NCBI GenBank assembly: GCA_002747745.1
Contig: PDQG01000007.1
Location: forward strand, 1 to 49,549
DNA: 49,549 nt
Direction: 5' to 3'
Origin: a bacterium DOLZORAL124_38_8
GTDB lineage: Bacteria > Patescibacteriota > Gracilibacteria > UBA4473
Part shown: in pieces, positions 6,766 to 15,785 of the stretch
Layout: the number at the start of each line of letters is the position of its first letter
Position numbering within the stretch: position 1 is the first letter of the stretch
The notes under the pieces: model-generated
What the model was told of the DNA's origin: nothing
The model's input: the letters and a program-made list of their open reading frames with translations, nothing else
Database searches by the model: none
Program-made: the position numbers and the translations under genes

Positions 6766-8145
6766 ATGATTAGAAGAAATAACCTTTGGGGCGCTTTTGT
6801 ACAAATATTGTTGGACGCATTTTCTGTTTTTGGAGCGTTGTTATTGGCCTATTTTATTCGTATGGATTGGGGGAATGGAACCTGGTTTGACACCGCCGGA
6901 ACCCTGATTCCGTTGGGACAACACGTTGAATTATCCCTTATTATTACGGGGGCGATTTTATTCGTGTTTTTTTTGCGAGGGCGATACGAATTAGAGTTTT
7001 CTAAAAAACCGTCTGATAAAATTTGGGAAACTTTTTGGGCGTATTCGTCTGGATTCTCATTGGTGTTAGTGGGATTTTTCTTCTTTAAATATACGTTTTT
7101 TTCTCGGCTTATTTTTGGTTTAGCGTGGGCGTTTGGACTTGGTTTTATTTATGTGTTTTCTTGGATTTGGTATCAAATTCGTAAAATTATTTGGTGGAGT
7201 GGGTTTGGACGGATTCAAGTGTTGGTGCTTGGTACTCAAAAACTCGGGAAACAAATTTCTAAAATTTTGGAAGATTTTCCGCAATACAACGTGTTGGCAT
7301 CGGTACCACAAACTCGGTTTGAAAAACTTGACGAATTAATTTTGAAATATAATCCAGACGAAATTTTTTTGGCGAGCGAAGAATTAGAATCAGCGAAGGT
7401 GGCTCGTTTGGCTCACATTACGCATACAAATCATAAAAAATTTCACCTCATCCCGAATGAATTAGCGCTCGACTTAGCGGGGGTCGAAGTGTCAGCATTA
7501 CAGAAAATGCCTTTGTTGACGCTTCGTTCGACGAATTTAGATAGTTGGGGCGGTGTTTTTAAAACGTTATTTGATAAAGGGTTTTCGTTGTTAGCGTTGT
7601 TGTTGCTGTCGCCAATAATGTTAACGGTGGCGTTCTTTGTTTGGCTCGAAGACCGAAAAACGAGTGTGATTTATCGTTCTCATCGAGTAGGGCGAAATGG
7701 CGAATTGTTTGAGTGTTTGAAGTTTCGGTCTATGGTGAGTGGGGCAGACAAACAAAAAGAACAACTAAAAGCTCAAAATGAACGTGGTGGCGATGTGTTG
7801 TTTAAAATGAAAAACGATCCGAGAATTACCCCGTTTGGAAAATTTATTCGTAAGTGGTCGTTGGATGAGTTACCACAGTTTTGGAATGTGTTGGTGGGCG
7901 ATATGAGTCTGATTGGTCCGCGTCCGCATTTGCCAGAAGAAATTCAAAAATATTCAGCCTTGCAACGGTATCTTTTGACGATTAAACCCGGTTTAACGGG
8001 TTTAACAGCGGTGTCTCCGAATAAAGGTTCGTTTGAAAACGAAATGAAACAAGAACTTTTTTATCTCAAACATTGGAGTTTTTGGTTGGATATCAAAATT
8101 TTCTTCCAAACTATTTGGGTGGTTATTCGTGGCGGGAATTACTAA
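6766..8145 (+). CDS. polyprenyl-phosphate glycosyl-1-phosphate transferase (WbaP/WcaJ type)
   Basis: The protein has the two-part layout of exopolysaccharide initiating transferases. An N-terminal half has four to five membrane helices (about residues 10-135) and a Rossmann-like segment (about 145-245). The C-terminal sugar transferase domain (about 265-459) carries a membrane-entering hydrophobic segment, then F-R-S-M, L-R-K/I-R-K-W-S-L-D-E-L-P-Q, G-D-M-S-L-I-G-P-R-P and K-P-G-L-T-G. Such enzymes transfer a sugar 1-phosphate from a nucleotide sugar to undecaprenyl phosphate at the inner membrane, priming capsule or glycan synthesis. At 459 aa the length is normal. It stands alone, with no glycan cluster in the window, and its 3' end overlaps the convergent EamA gene by 23 bases. 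Confidence 0.93.
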   Translation: MIRRNNLWGAFVQILLDAFSVFGALLLAYFIRMDWGNGTWFDTAGTLIPLGQHVELSLIITGAILFVFFLRGRYELEFSKKPSDKIWETFWAYSSGFSLVLVGFFFFKYTFFSRLIFGLAWAFGLGFIYVFSWIWYQIRKIIWWSGFGRIQVLVLGTQKLGKQISKILEDFPQYNVLASVPQTRFEKLDELILKYNPDEIFLASEELESAKVARLAHITHTNHKKFHLIPNELALDLAGVEVSALQKMPLLTLRSTNLDSWGGVFKTLFDKGFSLLALLLLSPIMLTVAFFVWLEDRKTSVIYRSHRVGRNGELFECLKFRSMVSGADKQKEQLKAQNERGGDVLFKMKNDPRITPFGKFIRKWSLDELPQFWNVLVGDMSLIGPRPHLPEEIQKYSALQRYLLTIKPGLTGLTAVSPNKGSFENEMKQELFYLKHWSFWLDIKIFFQTIWVVIRGGNY

Positions 8146-9109
8146 AATTTTGGCTCTTTTTGTTTTGCGTTATTAAATAACCAATTCCACCAAGTAAAAT
8201 AAAGCCACTAATAATTTGTGTGATTGTAATCACGGGTCTTTCGAATCCACTGAGAATGAAAGGGGCGAGAAATTGTTCCAGCGTTAGTGCGAATAATGGC
8301 ATTGACATTTCGTAAATGGCTGAGTGGGTGGCTGATATTTTTTTTAGTCCCCAATAGTAAAGCCACAAAGCCAGTCCGCCGGTGGTAACCGCAATAATGA
8401 CAAATAGATTCCATTCTTTGTTTGAAATGTCTTGAATGGCACTCAAATGAACCTGTGGCAAGATGAGAATAAGTACAAAACAGACACTCATGGTAAGGAA
8501 GAATCGCATGAACGTACCTATGAGTGGTGAGACCGTTTGGAGTGATTTTTTGGAAATAGTGGTTGAAATTCCCCAGCTGAACGCAGCGAGCAAAGCCCAC
8601 AGAGCCGAGATGAGGGTTTGGTTGTCGGTGTTAATTTCCGGAAGGCTGAGTCCAAAGGTGAGTCCGTAACTTCCCACTAAAGCGATGATTCCTGCCGTCC
8701 AGAACCGTTTAGACAGCGATTCTTTCAGAATAAATACGGCTGACAGTACGGCAAAAATCGGTTGCAGTTTTTGTAAGAAAAAAATAGGGGACACCGAAAT
8801 TTGTGCAGAATAAGCTCCAAAAAATGCTTGAGTAATAGCGTAGGTTCCTAAAAATCCTCCAAAAAATGCGACCCATAAAAAATTGAGCCAAGTGTGGCGT
8901 CGGATGTTTTGTATTTCAGCACGAAGTGACGGTTGCAATAATATAAAAAGAATAATCCCAAAGGTCGGTATGAGATGTTGAATAAAAACCACCAACAACA
9001 CGGGAATATGAAATAATTGGGGAATAAAAAACACTCCTCCAACCGCCCACAAAAAGGCGGCCAAGATAATGGCTCCAGATCGAAATAACGAAGTTTTATT
9101 TTGGGTCAT
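8123..9109 (-). CDS. EamA/DMT-family transporter, 10 TM
   Basis: The 328-aa protein shows about ten hydrophobic helices in two repeated halves of five, the hallmark of drug/metabolite transporters. The first half includes G-A-Y-S-A-Q-I-S-V-S-P-I and the second G-L-A-L-W-L-Y-Y-W-G-L-K-K-I-S-A-T-H, with the small-residue patterns typical of EamA. The substrate cannot be predicted. TACAAT (9119-9124, minus) lies 9 bases before the ATG. The 3' end overlaps the sugar transferase gene. Confidence 0.88.
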   Translation of the reverse strand: MTQNKTSLFRSGAIILAAFLWAVGGVFFIPQLFHIPVLLVVFIQHLIPTFGIILFILLQPSLRAEIQNIRRHTWLNFLWVAFFGGFLGTYAITQAFFGAYSAQISVSPIFFLQKLQPIFAVLSAVFILKESLSKRFWTAGIIALVGSYGLTFGLSLPEINTDNQTLISALWALLAAFSWGISTTISKKSLQTVSPLIGTFMRFFLTMSVCFVLILILPQVHLSAIQDISNKEWNLFVIIAVTTGGLALWLYYWGLKKISATHSAIYEMSMPLFALTLEQFLAPFILSGFERPVITITQIISGFILLGGIGYLITQNKKSQNFSNSRHE

Positions 9110-9207
9110 AGTGTGGGTATTGTATATGGTTTCGGAGAAATTTCGAGCTAATTTAGTCTCGATTCTCGTATTTTTTTCAAAAAAATTTTTTCTTGTTTTT
9201 TTATATT

Positions 9208-9216
9208 TGATATACT
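9208..9216 (+). promoter_or_regulatory. pyrH extended -10 promoter (leaderless)
   Basis: TGATATACT, with 7 bases to the ATG at 9224. Confidence 0.6.
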
Positions 9217-9223
9217 GCTCGCA

Positions 9224-9940
9224 ATGGAAAAAAAATATAATCGGATATTGTTAAAACTTTCTGGGGAAGCCTTACTTGGAAAGAAGTCTTTTGGAATAGA
9301 CTACGATGTGCTTCATCAAATTTCGTCTGAAATTCGAGATGTGTATCATCAAGGCGTAGAAATAGTAGTGGTGATTGGAGCGGGAAATATTTGGCGCGGA
9401 TCACAAGACGAAGATTCTGATATTGATCGAGTGCCATCGGATTACATTGGTATGATGGGAACCATTATGAATTCAGTGGCATTGCAAGCCAGTTTAGAAG
9501 AAAAATTTGATGTGCCTTGTCGAGTGTGTTCAGCGTTAGACATTCCGTCCGTGGCAGAACCATATATCAAACGACGAGCCATGCGACATCTAGAAAAAGG
9601 TCGTATTGTGATTTGTGCGGCCGGAATTGGAAACCCTTATTTTACCACCGATAGTGCGGCGGCGTTGCGAAGTCTTGAACTTGAATGTGATGTATTATTG
9701 AAGGCAACCAATGTTGATGGAGTATATGATGCTGATCCAAAAAAAGATGCCCAAGCGCAAAAATATGATTCAGTTTCATACGACGAAGTTTTGGAGAAAA
9801 AATTGAAAGTTATGGATAGTACGGCGATTGCTCAATGCCGAGATAATAGTATGCCTATGGTGGTATTTAAATTGTTGGAAAAAGGGAACCTGGGAAAAGT
9901 CGTAAATGGCGAAAACATTGGTACCACAGTGGTAAAATAA
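9224..9940 (+). CDS. pyrH: UMP kinase
   Basis: This amino-acid-kinase-fold enzyme phosphorylates UMP to UDP in pyrimidine nucleotide synthesis. The 238-aa sequence is colinear with bacterial PyrH: K-L-S-G-E-A-L at residues 10-16, I-G-A-G-N-I-W-R-G at about 48-56, the D-Y-I-G-M-M-G-T segment, T-T-D-S-A-A-A-L-R near 143 and K-A-T-N-V-D-G-V-Y near 162. Bacterial pyrH usually sits beside frr, tsf or rpsB, but here it is monocistronic, with its own extended -10 box and a strong terminator. Confidence 0.97.
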   Translation: MEKKYNRILLKLSGEALLGKKSFGIDYDVLHQISSEIRDVYHQGVEIVVVIGAGNIWRGSQDEDSDIDRVPSDYIGMMGTIMNSVALQASLEEKFDVPCRVCSALDIPSVAEPYIKRRAMRHLEKGRIVICAAGIGNPYFTTDSAAALRSLELECDVLLKATNVDGVYDADPKKDAQAQKYDSVSYDEVLEKKLKVMDSTAIAQCRDNSMPMVVFKLLEKGNLGKVVNGENIGTTVVK

Positions 9941-9961
9941 AAGAATCAGTATAAGAGAAAT

Positions 9962-9990
9962 AAAATAGCCCAGAAATGGGCTATTTTTTT
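9962..9990 (+). terminator. pyrH terminator
   Basis: AAATAGCCCA and TGGGCTATTT pair around a GAAA tetraloop, followed by a T run. Confidence 0.9.
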
Positions 9991-10015
9991 AAGCGGTTTA
10001 TGTTTGAGCGAACTT

Positions 10016-11020
10016 CTATTCCGTCACGAAACTATCCAACGCTCCAATGGCGGTTTTTTCTTTTAGGGTTACGCTTTGTTGTTTGGCAAATTTTCCGTCT
10101 TTTAATTTGGCAGTGGTGGTAATGGTAAAGGTTGGAGTTGGAATTTCGGGGTTGTTTTTAGCGTTTATCAACTCTAATCTCCAAGGAATTCCTTTAATTT
10201 TTTGTTTTTTTGTTGAATCATTTTGATTATAAAACAATGTTAACGGACGGAATGTTAATTTCTTGTTTTTCCCTGTACTCCAAAACTGTTTGAGGGTTGT
10301 TTCTTCTTCTCCAGGAAGAATTTTCCCAATAATTTTTTTAGTTGTGTCGATGCTATTATTGTTTGTAGCATTGAGTGTTGCTTCACAAAAGAAACTGCTG
10401 ACTGTTAAGTCTGGAGTTGTCTTGGTAAAACTGTTAGAACAAAATTTCCCATCTCCAAGTGATGAAATTTTTCGAGGTATGAAAGTTTCAATTTTTCCAT
10501 TTATAGTTCGTACGGCTGCCCAACCTATGATAACATTATTCTTTTCACTACTTGGAAAGTTAAAGTGATTTGATGTTTTTCCTATTGGGAGAATAATTTC
10601 TTTATTAGTATCAAAATCTTGCCGTGAAAAACTGAGTTGGAAGTCGGTGTCGATTTGAGTATTGTCAGTACCGTCTTGGTAATAAAACGGAATCTCTATC
10701 ATTTCTCCTTCTCGTAATATTCCAGTTAGAGGGCTGGCTTTTCGTCCAGTTACTTTCCAGGTTGTTTCTCGTCCATTTGAACTAGAAAGCTTCTTAGTCT
10801 GTGAAAAGCCTGGTTGTCCGTTTAAATTATGTTGGTACATGGCGGCTTCAAAAGCCTTTTCGTGTTCGTAAAATAATTGGCTCTTGGCTTCTAGGTCGTA
10901 TCCTTGTTGGGCGACTTGGCTGACGGCTTCGAAAATAGTCATTCCAATGCCCAACAAAATGGTCGAAACAATGATTCCTAAGGCAAAACTCACTCCCGGA
11001 TTTTTTATTTTTCTCTTCAT
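10016..11020 (-). CDS. PilX-like pilin/pseudopilin-type membrane protein, 334 aa
   Basis: A short basic N-terminus is followed by one long hydrophobic helix (about residues 11-35) running into an amphipathic helix that contains A-K-S-Q-L-F-Y-E-H-E-K-A-F-E-A-A-M-Y. This is the pattern of PilX-type minor pilins and CPR pseudopilins (S-Q-K-A-F-Y-A-A-E). The remaining 270 residues are predicted beta-rich and unrecognised, with only two Cys in the central part. A role in type IV pilus or pseudopilus assembly, or DNA uptake, is inferred from the N-terminus only. A canonical G-F-T-L-x-E prepilin site is not obvious. TAAACT lies 9 bases before the ATG. Confidence 0.55.
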   Translation of the reverse strand: MKRKIKNPGVSFALGIIVSTILLGIGMTIFEAVSQVAQQGYDLEAKSQLFYEHEKAFEAAMYQHNLNGQPGFSQTKKLSSSNGRETTWKVTGRKASPLTGILREGEMIEIPFYYQDGTDNTQIDTDFQLSFSRQDFDTNKEIILPIGKTSNHFNFPSSEKNNVIIGWAAVRTINGKIETFIPRKISSLGDGKFCSNSFTKTTPDLTVSSFFCEATLNATNNNSIDTTKKIIGKILPGEEETTLKQFWSTGKNKKLTFRPLTLFYNQNDSTKKQKIKGIPWRLELINAKNNPEIPTPTFTITTTAKLKDGKFAKQQSVTLKEKTAIGALDSFVTE

Positions 11021-11159
11021 TGCTTTTTGAGTTTACTGAAATTGATTTGATTTAAAACTTTATTTTTGTGTGGTGTCATTCAATAATGCTAAAATATTGG
11101 TTAAAAATTCTTCGTAGAGTCTTCTGCACCGAGGATTTAAGAAAATTATCATAAAATGG

Positions 11160-11188
11160 TTGATTTTTTATTCAAAATTGGGTAGAAT
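11160..11188 (+). promoter_or_regulatory. promoter of the 56-aa membrane protein gene
   Basis: TTGATT (11160-11165), 17-base spacer, TAGAAT (11183-11188). The transcript would have a leader of about 30 bases ending in the AACCCATTATGTATC element also found before the gene at 36554. Confidence 0.55.
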
Positions 11189-11223
11189 GACTTGATACGA
11201 TATTTTTTAACCCATTATGTATC

Positions 11224-11394
11224 ATGAAATTTGTTTTATCTTCTCCTGACTCTTTGATGTTTGACCGAAGTGAGTTTACGCGAGAAAAATCTCGAACAGA
11301 ACACATTGCGGTGAGTGTTTTGGCATTAGTGGCCGTGGGAGCACAAGTGTTTTCTTTCATTATGATGAAAAACTTGATTGATTCAATGGTTTAA
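11224..11394 (+). CDS. small single-pass membrane protein, 56 aa
   Basis: This short frame is bracketed by a good promoter and a terminator, which is why I call it a gene. It has a polar N-terminal half (residues 1-29) and one hydrophobic helix (about residues 30-49, A-V-S-V-L-A-L-V-A-V-G-A-Q-V-F-S-F), then a short amphipathic tail. Arg codons are CGA, as in neighbouring genes. The function is unknown. By the positive-inside rule the charged N-terminus would be cytoplasmic. Confidence 0.65.
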   Translation: MKFVLSSPDSLMFDRSEFTREKSRTEHIAVSVLALVAVGAQVFSFIMMKNLIDSMV

Positions 11395-11424
11395 TTTGAG
11401 CTCAGCAAAAAATTAACAAAAACA

Positions 11425-11458
11425 AAAAAGGCAGAGAACGTTTGGTTCCTGTTTTTTT
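11425..11458 (+). terminator. terminator of the 56-aa membrane protein gene
   Basis: AAGGCAG-A-GAAC pairs with GTTC-CTGTTTT across a GTTTG loop, with one bulged A and two G-T pairs, followed by seven Ts. Confidence 0.7.
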
Positions 11459-11530
11459 GTATTTTGAAAAAATTTGCGTTTTTTATAGACCGTTTTATAC
11501 TTATGATTGAACTTAGTTAATTGTAAAAAT

Positions 11531-11974
11531 ATGAACGCTCAAGATCCGCAAAACACGCAAACAAATACACAAATGGGAGATGCAAATCAAGCCCAAACTG
11601 GAGCGGCAACTTCTGGATTTCATTTTGTTATCCCGCCACATCCAAATACAGTATTTAACGACGCTGAATTTTTAGCTTTGTTGGAAGGCTCAATCTCGCT
11701 TTCTATGGAAGAAAAAAAGCGGGTAATTGAAGCGATTCCACGATTGGGGCAAGAACAAATTGATGAATTGATTAAAATTTTTAACGAAGAAAAAGTTAAG
11801 TTTGCCGAATTGGAAGAACAATATGGAGATGAAGTGGCAAAATTAAAAAAACAACGAGAAAACGAGTTTGAATTAGCTAAAAAACAAGAAGAAAATAAAG
11901 CGGCGGAAGAAGAAGCGGCCGCGGCCGAAGCGGCTGAAGCAGAAGCGCTAAGAAAAAAACTATTAGGGCAATAG
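11531..11974 (+). CDS. hypothetical protein with Ala/Glu-rich coiled-coil tail, 147 aa
   Basis: I do not recognise it. The first 35 residues are Gln/Asn/Thr-rich and probably disordered. A short folded segment (about 36-85) contains F-L-A-L-L-E-G-S-I-S-L-S. Residues 85-147 form a charged, Ala/Glu/Lys-rich helix likely to be coiled coil. I prefer the ATG at 11531 over a TTG at 11507, because the TATACT box at 11496-11501 would put transcription initiation at about 11508. The stop codon is directly adjacent to the ATG of the CorC-like gene, so the two are almost certainly cotranscribed. Confidence 0.65.
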   Translation: MNAQDPQNTQTNTQMGDANQAQTGAATSGFHFVIPPHPNTVFNDAEFLALLEGSISLSMEEKKRVIEAIPRLGQEQIDELIKIFNEEKVKFAELEEQYGDEVAKLKKQRENEFELAKKQEENKAAEEEAAAAEAAEAEALRKKLLGQ

Positions 11975-13294
11975 ATGGGGCAGACAATTTTTTTGTTATT
12001 GATTTTGTTAGTGCTTTCAGGGGTCTTTTCTGGTATGGAAATTGCTTTTTTTAGCCTTGGTGCGGAAAAAATTCAAGCCATAAAAAATAAAACAAGCAGT
12101 AAGAGTAAGCGAAAGAAAATAGAAGCCTTAGAAAAACTAAAAAGTGATTCCAATAAATTATTGGTTACTATTTTGATTGGAAACAACATTGTGAATGTGG
12201 CGGCGTCTTCGATGGCGACCGTTGTGGGGTTAGATATTGCCAAAAGTGTGGGCGGAGGAGCCAATGAAAGTTTGGTTATTGGAGCCGTAACCGGAATTAT
12301 GACGTTCTTGATTTTGGTATTTGGTGAAATTACGCCAAAATCGTTAGCGCATAAGTATGCGTTAAAATTTGCGTTGTTGGTAACGCCTATTTTGCGATTT
12401 TTACAAATCGTGTTTTACCCAGTGGTGTACCCAATTTCTTTATTAACGGCCAAGTTTACGGGCGGCGAAGAATTGAAACATGGGTTGACCGAAGAAGAAT
12501 TGAAAGCTGCGGTAGAATTAAGTGAAAAAGAAGGACAAATTGATGCCGAAGAACGAGATTTGGTCGAAAAAGTATTACGATTTGATGAACATACCGTTGA
12601 GAACATTATGACGCCTCGTTCAAAGATTTTTTCACTTCCAGACAATACTCCAGTGTTAGAGGGAATTGAGAAAATTATGGAGTCAGGACACTCGCGGGTG
12701 CCAGTGTTTCATGAAAACTTAGAAGAAATTATTGGGGTTTTGAAAATTAATAATTTGCTTGATGAAGTTTTGAAAGGGGATTTGGAAACCAAAAATGTGG
12801 CGAATGTGTCGTTGATTCCAGCGTACAAAATTCCGTTGACGATGAAAATTCATACGCTTTTGAAAGAGTTTCAATCAGAACAAAATCATATGGCGTTTGT
12901 TTATGATGAATACGGAGGATTAATCGGATTGATTACGCTTGAAGATATTATTGAAGAGATTTTTGGGGAATTTGAAGACGAACATGATGAAGTTCAGTCT
13001 CATTTTCGACAGGTCGGAAAATCAAAATTTGAGTTGTCGTCTGAAGTTGAGTTAGAACAATTAGCAAATTTTGTGCAAGAAAAATTAGGAGATGAATGTC
13101 CAGAAATGTTTCCGTGGAAACCTGAAATTGAAAACAATACGGTGTCTTATTTCATTTTGGAATTATTAGAGTATTTCCCAGAAGCGGGCGAAAAGATTTT
13201 GGCGGAAACCGATACGCACAAGTTCGAATTTGAAATACTCGAAAAAGACGATGACCGAATTAGTATGGTTACGTTGAATATTGTATCGAAATAA
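11975..13294 (+). CDS. CNNM/CorC-family membrane protein (DUF21 + CBS pair + CorC_HlyC)
   Basis: The domain order is complete. There is an N-terminal DUF21 transmembrane domain (residues 1-190, opening with a hydrophobic helix then S-G-M-E-I-A-F-F-S), a linker with E-L-K-A-A-V-E-L-S-E-K-E-G, a tandem CBS pair (about 205-330, starting at V-E-N-I-M-T-P-R), and a C-terminal CorC_HlyC domain (about 345-430). The signature A-F-V-Y-D-E-Y-G-G-L-I-G and T-L-E-D-I-I-E-E-I-F-G-E are intact. Family members transport or sense Mg2+ or Co2+, and some are annotated as hemolysins without proof. At 439 aa the length is normal. It is the second gene of a two-gene operon. Confidence 0.92.
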   Translation: MGQTIFLLLILLVLSGVFSGMEIAFFSLGAEKIQAIKNKTSSKSKRKKIEALEKLKSDSNKLLVTILIGNNIVNVAASSMATVVGLDIAKSVGGGANESLVIGAVTGIMTFLILVFGEITPKSLAHKYALKFALLVTPILRFLQIVFYPVVYPISLLTAKFTGGEELKHGLTEEELKAAVELSEKEGQIDAEERDLVEKVLRFDEHTVENIMTPRSKIFSLPDNTPVLEGIEKIMESGHSRVPVFHENLEEIIGVLKINNLLDEVLKGDLETKNVANVSLIPAYKIPLTMKIHTLLKEFQSEQNHMAFVYDEYGGLIGLITLEDIIEEIFGEFEDEHDEVQSHFRQVGKSKFELSSEVELEQLANFVQEKLGDECPEMFPWKPEIENNTVSYFILELLEYFPEAGEKILAETDTHKFEFEILEKDDDRISMVTLNIVSK

Positions 13295-13308
13295 ACGACT
13301 CGTTTATC

Positions 13309-13917
13309 TTATTCCATAAATAATCTTCGGCCTCGTTCGTTTAGTATTTTTTCCAATTGTTCTTTGTTGAAACTGGCTTTGTTTTTTTCTAGGTATCGTT
13401 TGAATAGTTCGGCCAATTGTTGCGGGAAGTGTTCAATAAATCGTTGATTGGTTCGTAAATCTTTGAGGCGGACCGTGGTTGATTCTTTGTCGGCCAAAAA
13501 TATGAATTTCCACCATAAATCTACTTTGTGTGAGATAGCATCATTTAACCCAATGCTATCAAGTGATTGGTCATGAGTAACTTGTTCTGTTTTCTTGGCA
13601 AAATGTTGCGTGCAAGTAATAGCGGCTTGAGCGTTATTAATGGCAATAAGACTCAGAATGGTTAAGCTTGGGACTTCTGAATCAATCAAAAAAGCGATAA
13701 ATTGAATGAGTTTTAAAGGAATGGTTTTGTCCATAATGATTTTTGCCAAAGCTTCATCAAACCCATGAGCTTTTTTTTCGTCTTTTCGGAGCTTTTGCAT
13801 TTTTTGTGCTGCCGCGGCGGCTTTGGCTCGTATTTCCTCTGGGGTGGTTTCAGAAACTCCTTCGGAAACGTTTCCCAAGGCTAAATCATCCAAATTTCCA
13901 ATTGATTCACTACTCAT
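13309..13917 (-). CDS. hypothetical protein, 202 aa
   Basis: I do not recognise it. An acidic, probably disordered N-terminus (1-27) leads to an Ala-rich helix with A-K-A-A-A-A-A-Q-K-M. A hydrophobic but not clearly membrane-spanning region follows (about 62-100, I-Q-F-I-A-F-L-I-D ... I-L-S-L-I-A-I-N-N), and the C-terminal half is charged and helical, ending in G-R-R-L-F-M-E. TATAAT lies 8 bases before the ATG (13926-13931, minus). The gene is divergent from paralogue A and shares a compact 65-base intergenic region with it. Confidence 0.6.
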   Translation of the reverse strand: MSSESIGNLDDLALGNVSEGVSETTPEEIRAKAAAAAQKMQKLRKDEKKAHGFDEALAKIIMDKTIPLKLIQFIAFLIDSEVPSLTILSLIAINNAQAAITCTQHFAKKTEQVTHDQSLDSIGLNDAISHKVDLWWKFIFLADKESTTVRLKDLRTNQRFIEHFPQQLAELFKRYLEKNKASFNKEQLEKILNERGRRLFME

Positions 13918-13925
13918 CGTAAATG

Positions 13926-13975
13926 ATTATAGAACAAAAAAATTTTTGTGCAAAAGAAAGGAAAAATGATATATT
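13926..13975. promoter_or_regulatory. divergent -10 boxes for the 13309-13917 gene and paralogue A
   Basis: TATAAT on the minus strand (13926-13931, 8 bases before the minus-strand ATG) and TATATT on the plus strand (13970-13975, 7 bases before the ATG of A). Both transcripts would be leaderless. Confidence 0.45.
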
Positions 13976-13982
13976 TACTATA

Positions 13983-15743
13983 ATGATAGAACGAACGTGT
14001 CGGGTATCGGGAGAAAAATTCATAATAGCTAAAGAAGATTTGGAATTTTACGCCAAAATGGGTGTGATTACGGCGGAACAGTTGGATAAGTTAGCGAGTT
14101 TGAGAGTGGGAGAGTCGGCACGTATAAGTGAATCCAATGTTCCGCAAGAGTTGCTTATTGGCTTGCCAACCTTATGTCCTGAAGAACGACAACGGCGTCG
14201 TTTATCATGGCGAAATGAATGGAAATTATACAAACGAAAATGTGATGGAACAGGAAAAACAATCGTTTCACAGTATTCACCAGACAAAAATTTCAAAGTA
14301 TATGAAAGAAGTTATTGGTTAAGTGAAAAGTGGGATCCATATCAGTATTCATTAAATTTTGATTTTAATAAGCCTTTTTTTGAACAATTTGAAACGCTGA
14401 TGCACCTTGTACCTCAGGCATCTTTATCTAATGGATTGTTGGAAGAGAATTGTGGGTATTGTAACTATGGAATAAGAAATAAAAACGGTTATCTGTCTTA
14501 TGCGTGTGGTTACTGTGAGGATTTTTATTATTGTCATACTTGTGGAATGTCGAATAATCTCGTCGATTGTTTGCGAACAGATTATTCCGAGCTTTGTTAT
14601 GAATGTATTGATTGTCAAAGCTGCTTTAACTTGTTCTACAGCAAAAATTGTCATCAATGTCGGGATAGTTTTTTTCTAGAAAGTTGTCGTTCTTGTGAAC
14701 ACTGTTTTGATTGTATTAATTTGTTTCATAAAAAATATTATATTCAGAATAAACCAGTTTCTAAAGAGCATTACGAAAAATTTATAAAAAATTATAAGGA
14801 AAAAAATTCTGTCAAAAATGTATCTATATATCAAAAAATGTCTCGGGATAAAAATCAAGAATCGTATTTTAGGGCATCACGGAATTTGAAATGTGAAAAT
14901 GTTTGTGGAGATTTTTTACAAGAATCTAAAAATATTGTAAATTCCTTTGATGTTTTGAAATCTTGTGATGTAAAAAACTGTATAGGAGCTTTGGGTGTGA
15001 GAGACGCGATGGATATTGCGTTTTCTACAGATTCAGAGCTCGTGTATGAATCTTTGGCTTTTTCTGGATATAATATTATTGGTGGAGTTTTGCTCGGAAT
15101 TAATAAATTACGGAATATATTTTACTCAATTGGGGTTCAATCGGGTCATGATGTATTCGGTTGTATTGGCTTAAAAAATGCACAGTATTGCATTTTAAAC
15201 AAACAGTATAGCAAGGAAGAATACGAAGAACTGCTGCCAAAAATCATCGCCCATATGAAAAAGACTGGCGAATGGGGAGAATTCTTTCCAGTAAATATGA
15301 GTCCATTTGCGTATAACGAAACCGTGGCGCAAGAATACTATCCCTTAACCAAAGAAAAAGCAGAGAAGAGAGGCTATAAATGGAAAGAGGAACCAATCAA
15401 TAAAAAATATGAAACACTGAAACAATCATTCGACTGGAACCAAATACCCGATGATATACAAGAAGTTGGAGATGATATATTAACCAAAGTGTTATTCTGT
15501 GAACGGAGTGGAAAACCCTACCAAATTCAAAAAGCAGAACTCAGATTTTACCGCAAAATGAATTTGCCCATTCCACACTTACACCCAGATGAACGACATA
15601 AAGACCGAATGAAACTGCGAAACCCACGAAAACTGTACCAACGAACCTGTGCGGATTGTCAAAAAGCAATCCAAACGACTTTTGCTCCAGATCGTCCAGA
15701 AAAAATATTATGTGAAGAGTGTTATTTGAAGGTGGTGGATTAA
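13983..15743 (+). CDS. Cys-rich double zinc-ribbon family, paralogue A (586 aa)
   Basis: This is one of six paralogues in the window; the function is unknown. The layout is an N-terminal module (about residues 1-115: C-R-V-S-G, E-D-L-E-F-Y-A-K-M-G, L-C-P-E-E-R-Q-R-R-R), a Cys-rich core in two halves, each closing with a C-F-x-C / Q-Y-C-I-L-N-K / Y-S-K-E-E-Y block, and a C-terminal module (last 85 residues) homologous to the first, with C-x2-C-x17-C-x2-C. A has the long 'type I' N-terminus, with G-E-S-A-R-I-S-E between K-M-G and L-P-T-L-C-P. Its N-terminal zinc-ribbon Cys are mostly lost and its first core block is degenerate (C-F-D-C-I-N-L-F-H-K-K-Y-Y). I start at 13983, where the paralogues begin M-I-E-R, not at the ATG 60 bases upstream. 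There is no signal peptide, so it is probably cytoplasmic. Confidence 0.85.
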   Translation: MIERTCRVSGEKFIIAKEDLEFYAKMGVITAEQLDKLASLRVGESARISESNVPQELLIGLPTLCPEERQRRRLSWRNEWKLYKRKCDGTGKTIVSQYSPDKNFKVYERSYWLSEKWDPYQYSLNFDFNKPFFEQFETLMHLVPQASLSNGLLEENCGYCNYGIRNKNGYLSYACGYCEDFYYCHTCGMSNNLVDCLRTDYSELCYECIDCQSCFNLFYSKNCHQCRDSFFLESCRSCEHCFDCINLFHKKYYIQNKPVSKEHYEKFIKNYKEKNSVKNVSIYQKMSRDKNQESYFRASRNLKCENVCGDFLQESKNIVNSFDVLKSCDVKNCIGALGVRDAMDIAFSTDSELVYESLAFSGYNIIGGVLLGINKLRNIFYSIGVQSGHDVFGCIGLKNAQYCILNKQYSKEEYEELLPKIIAHMKKTGEWGEFFPVNMSPFAYNETVAQEYYPLTKEKAEKRGYKWKEEPINKKYETLKQSFDWNQIPDDIQEVGDDILTKVLFCERSGKPYQIQKAELRFYRKMNLPIPHLHPDERHKDRMKLRNPRKLYQRTCADCQKAIQTTFAPDRPEKILCEECYLKVVD

Positions 15744-15785
15744 AAATAAACAGAAAAGTTATAACAAAATTTTACCAAGAACAAA
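15744..15785 (+). repeat. 42-base conserved spacer between paralogues A and B
   Basis: It starts AAATAAACAGAAAAGTTATA and is exactly as long as the spacer between C and D (23793-23834), with 38 of 42 bases identical. It shows that the two tandem pairs derive from one duplicated unit. Confidence 0.85.

Noticed and set aside
13923..13982. 60-base upstream extension of paralogue A from the ATG at 13923
   Set aside because: The other paralogues begin at M-I-E-R, and the -10 boxes of A and of the divergent gene occupy this region.
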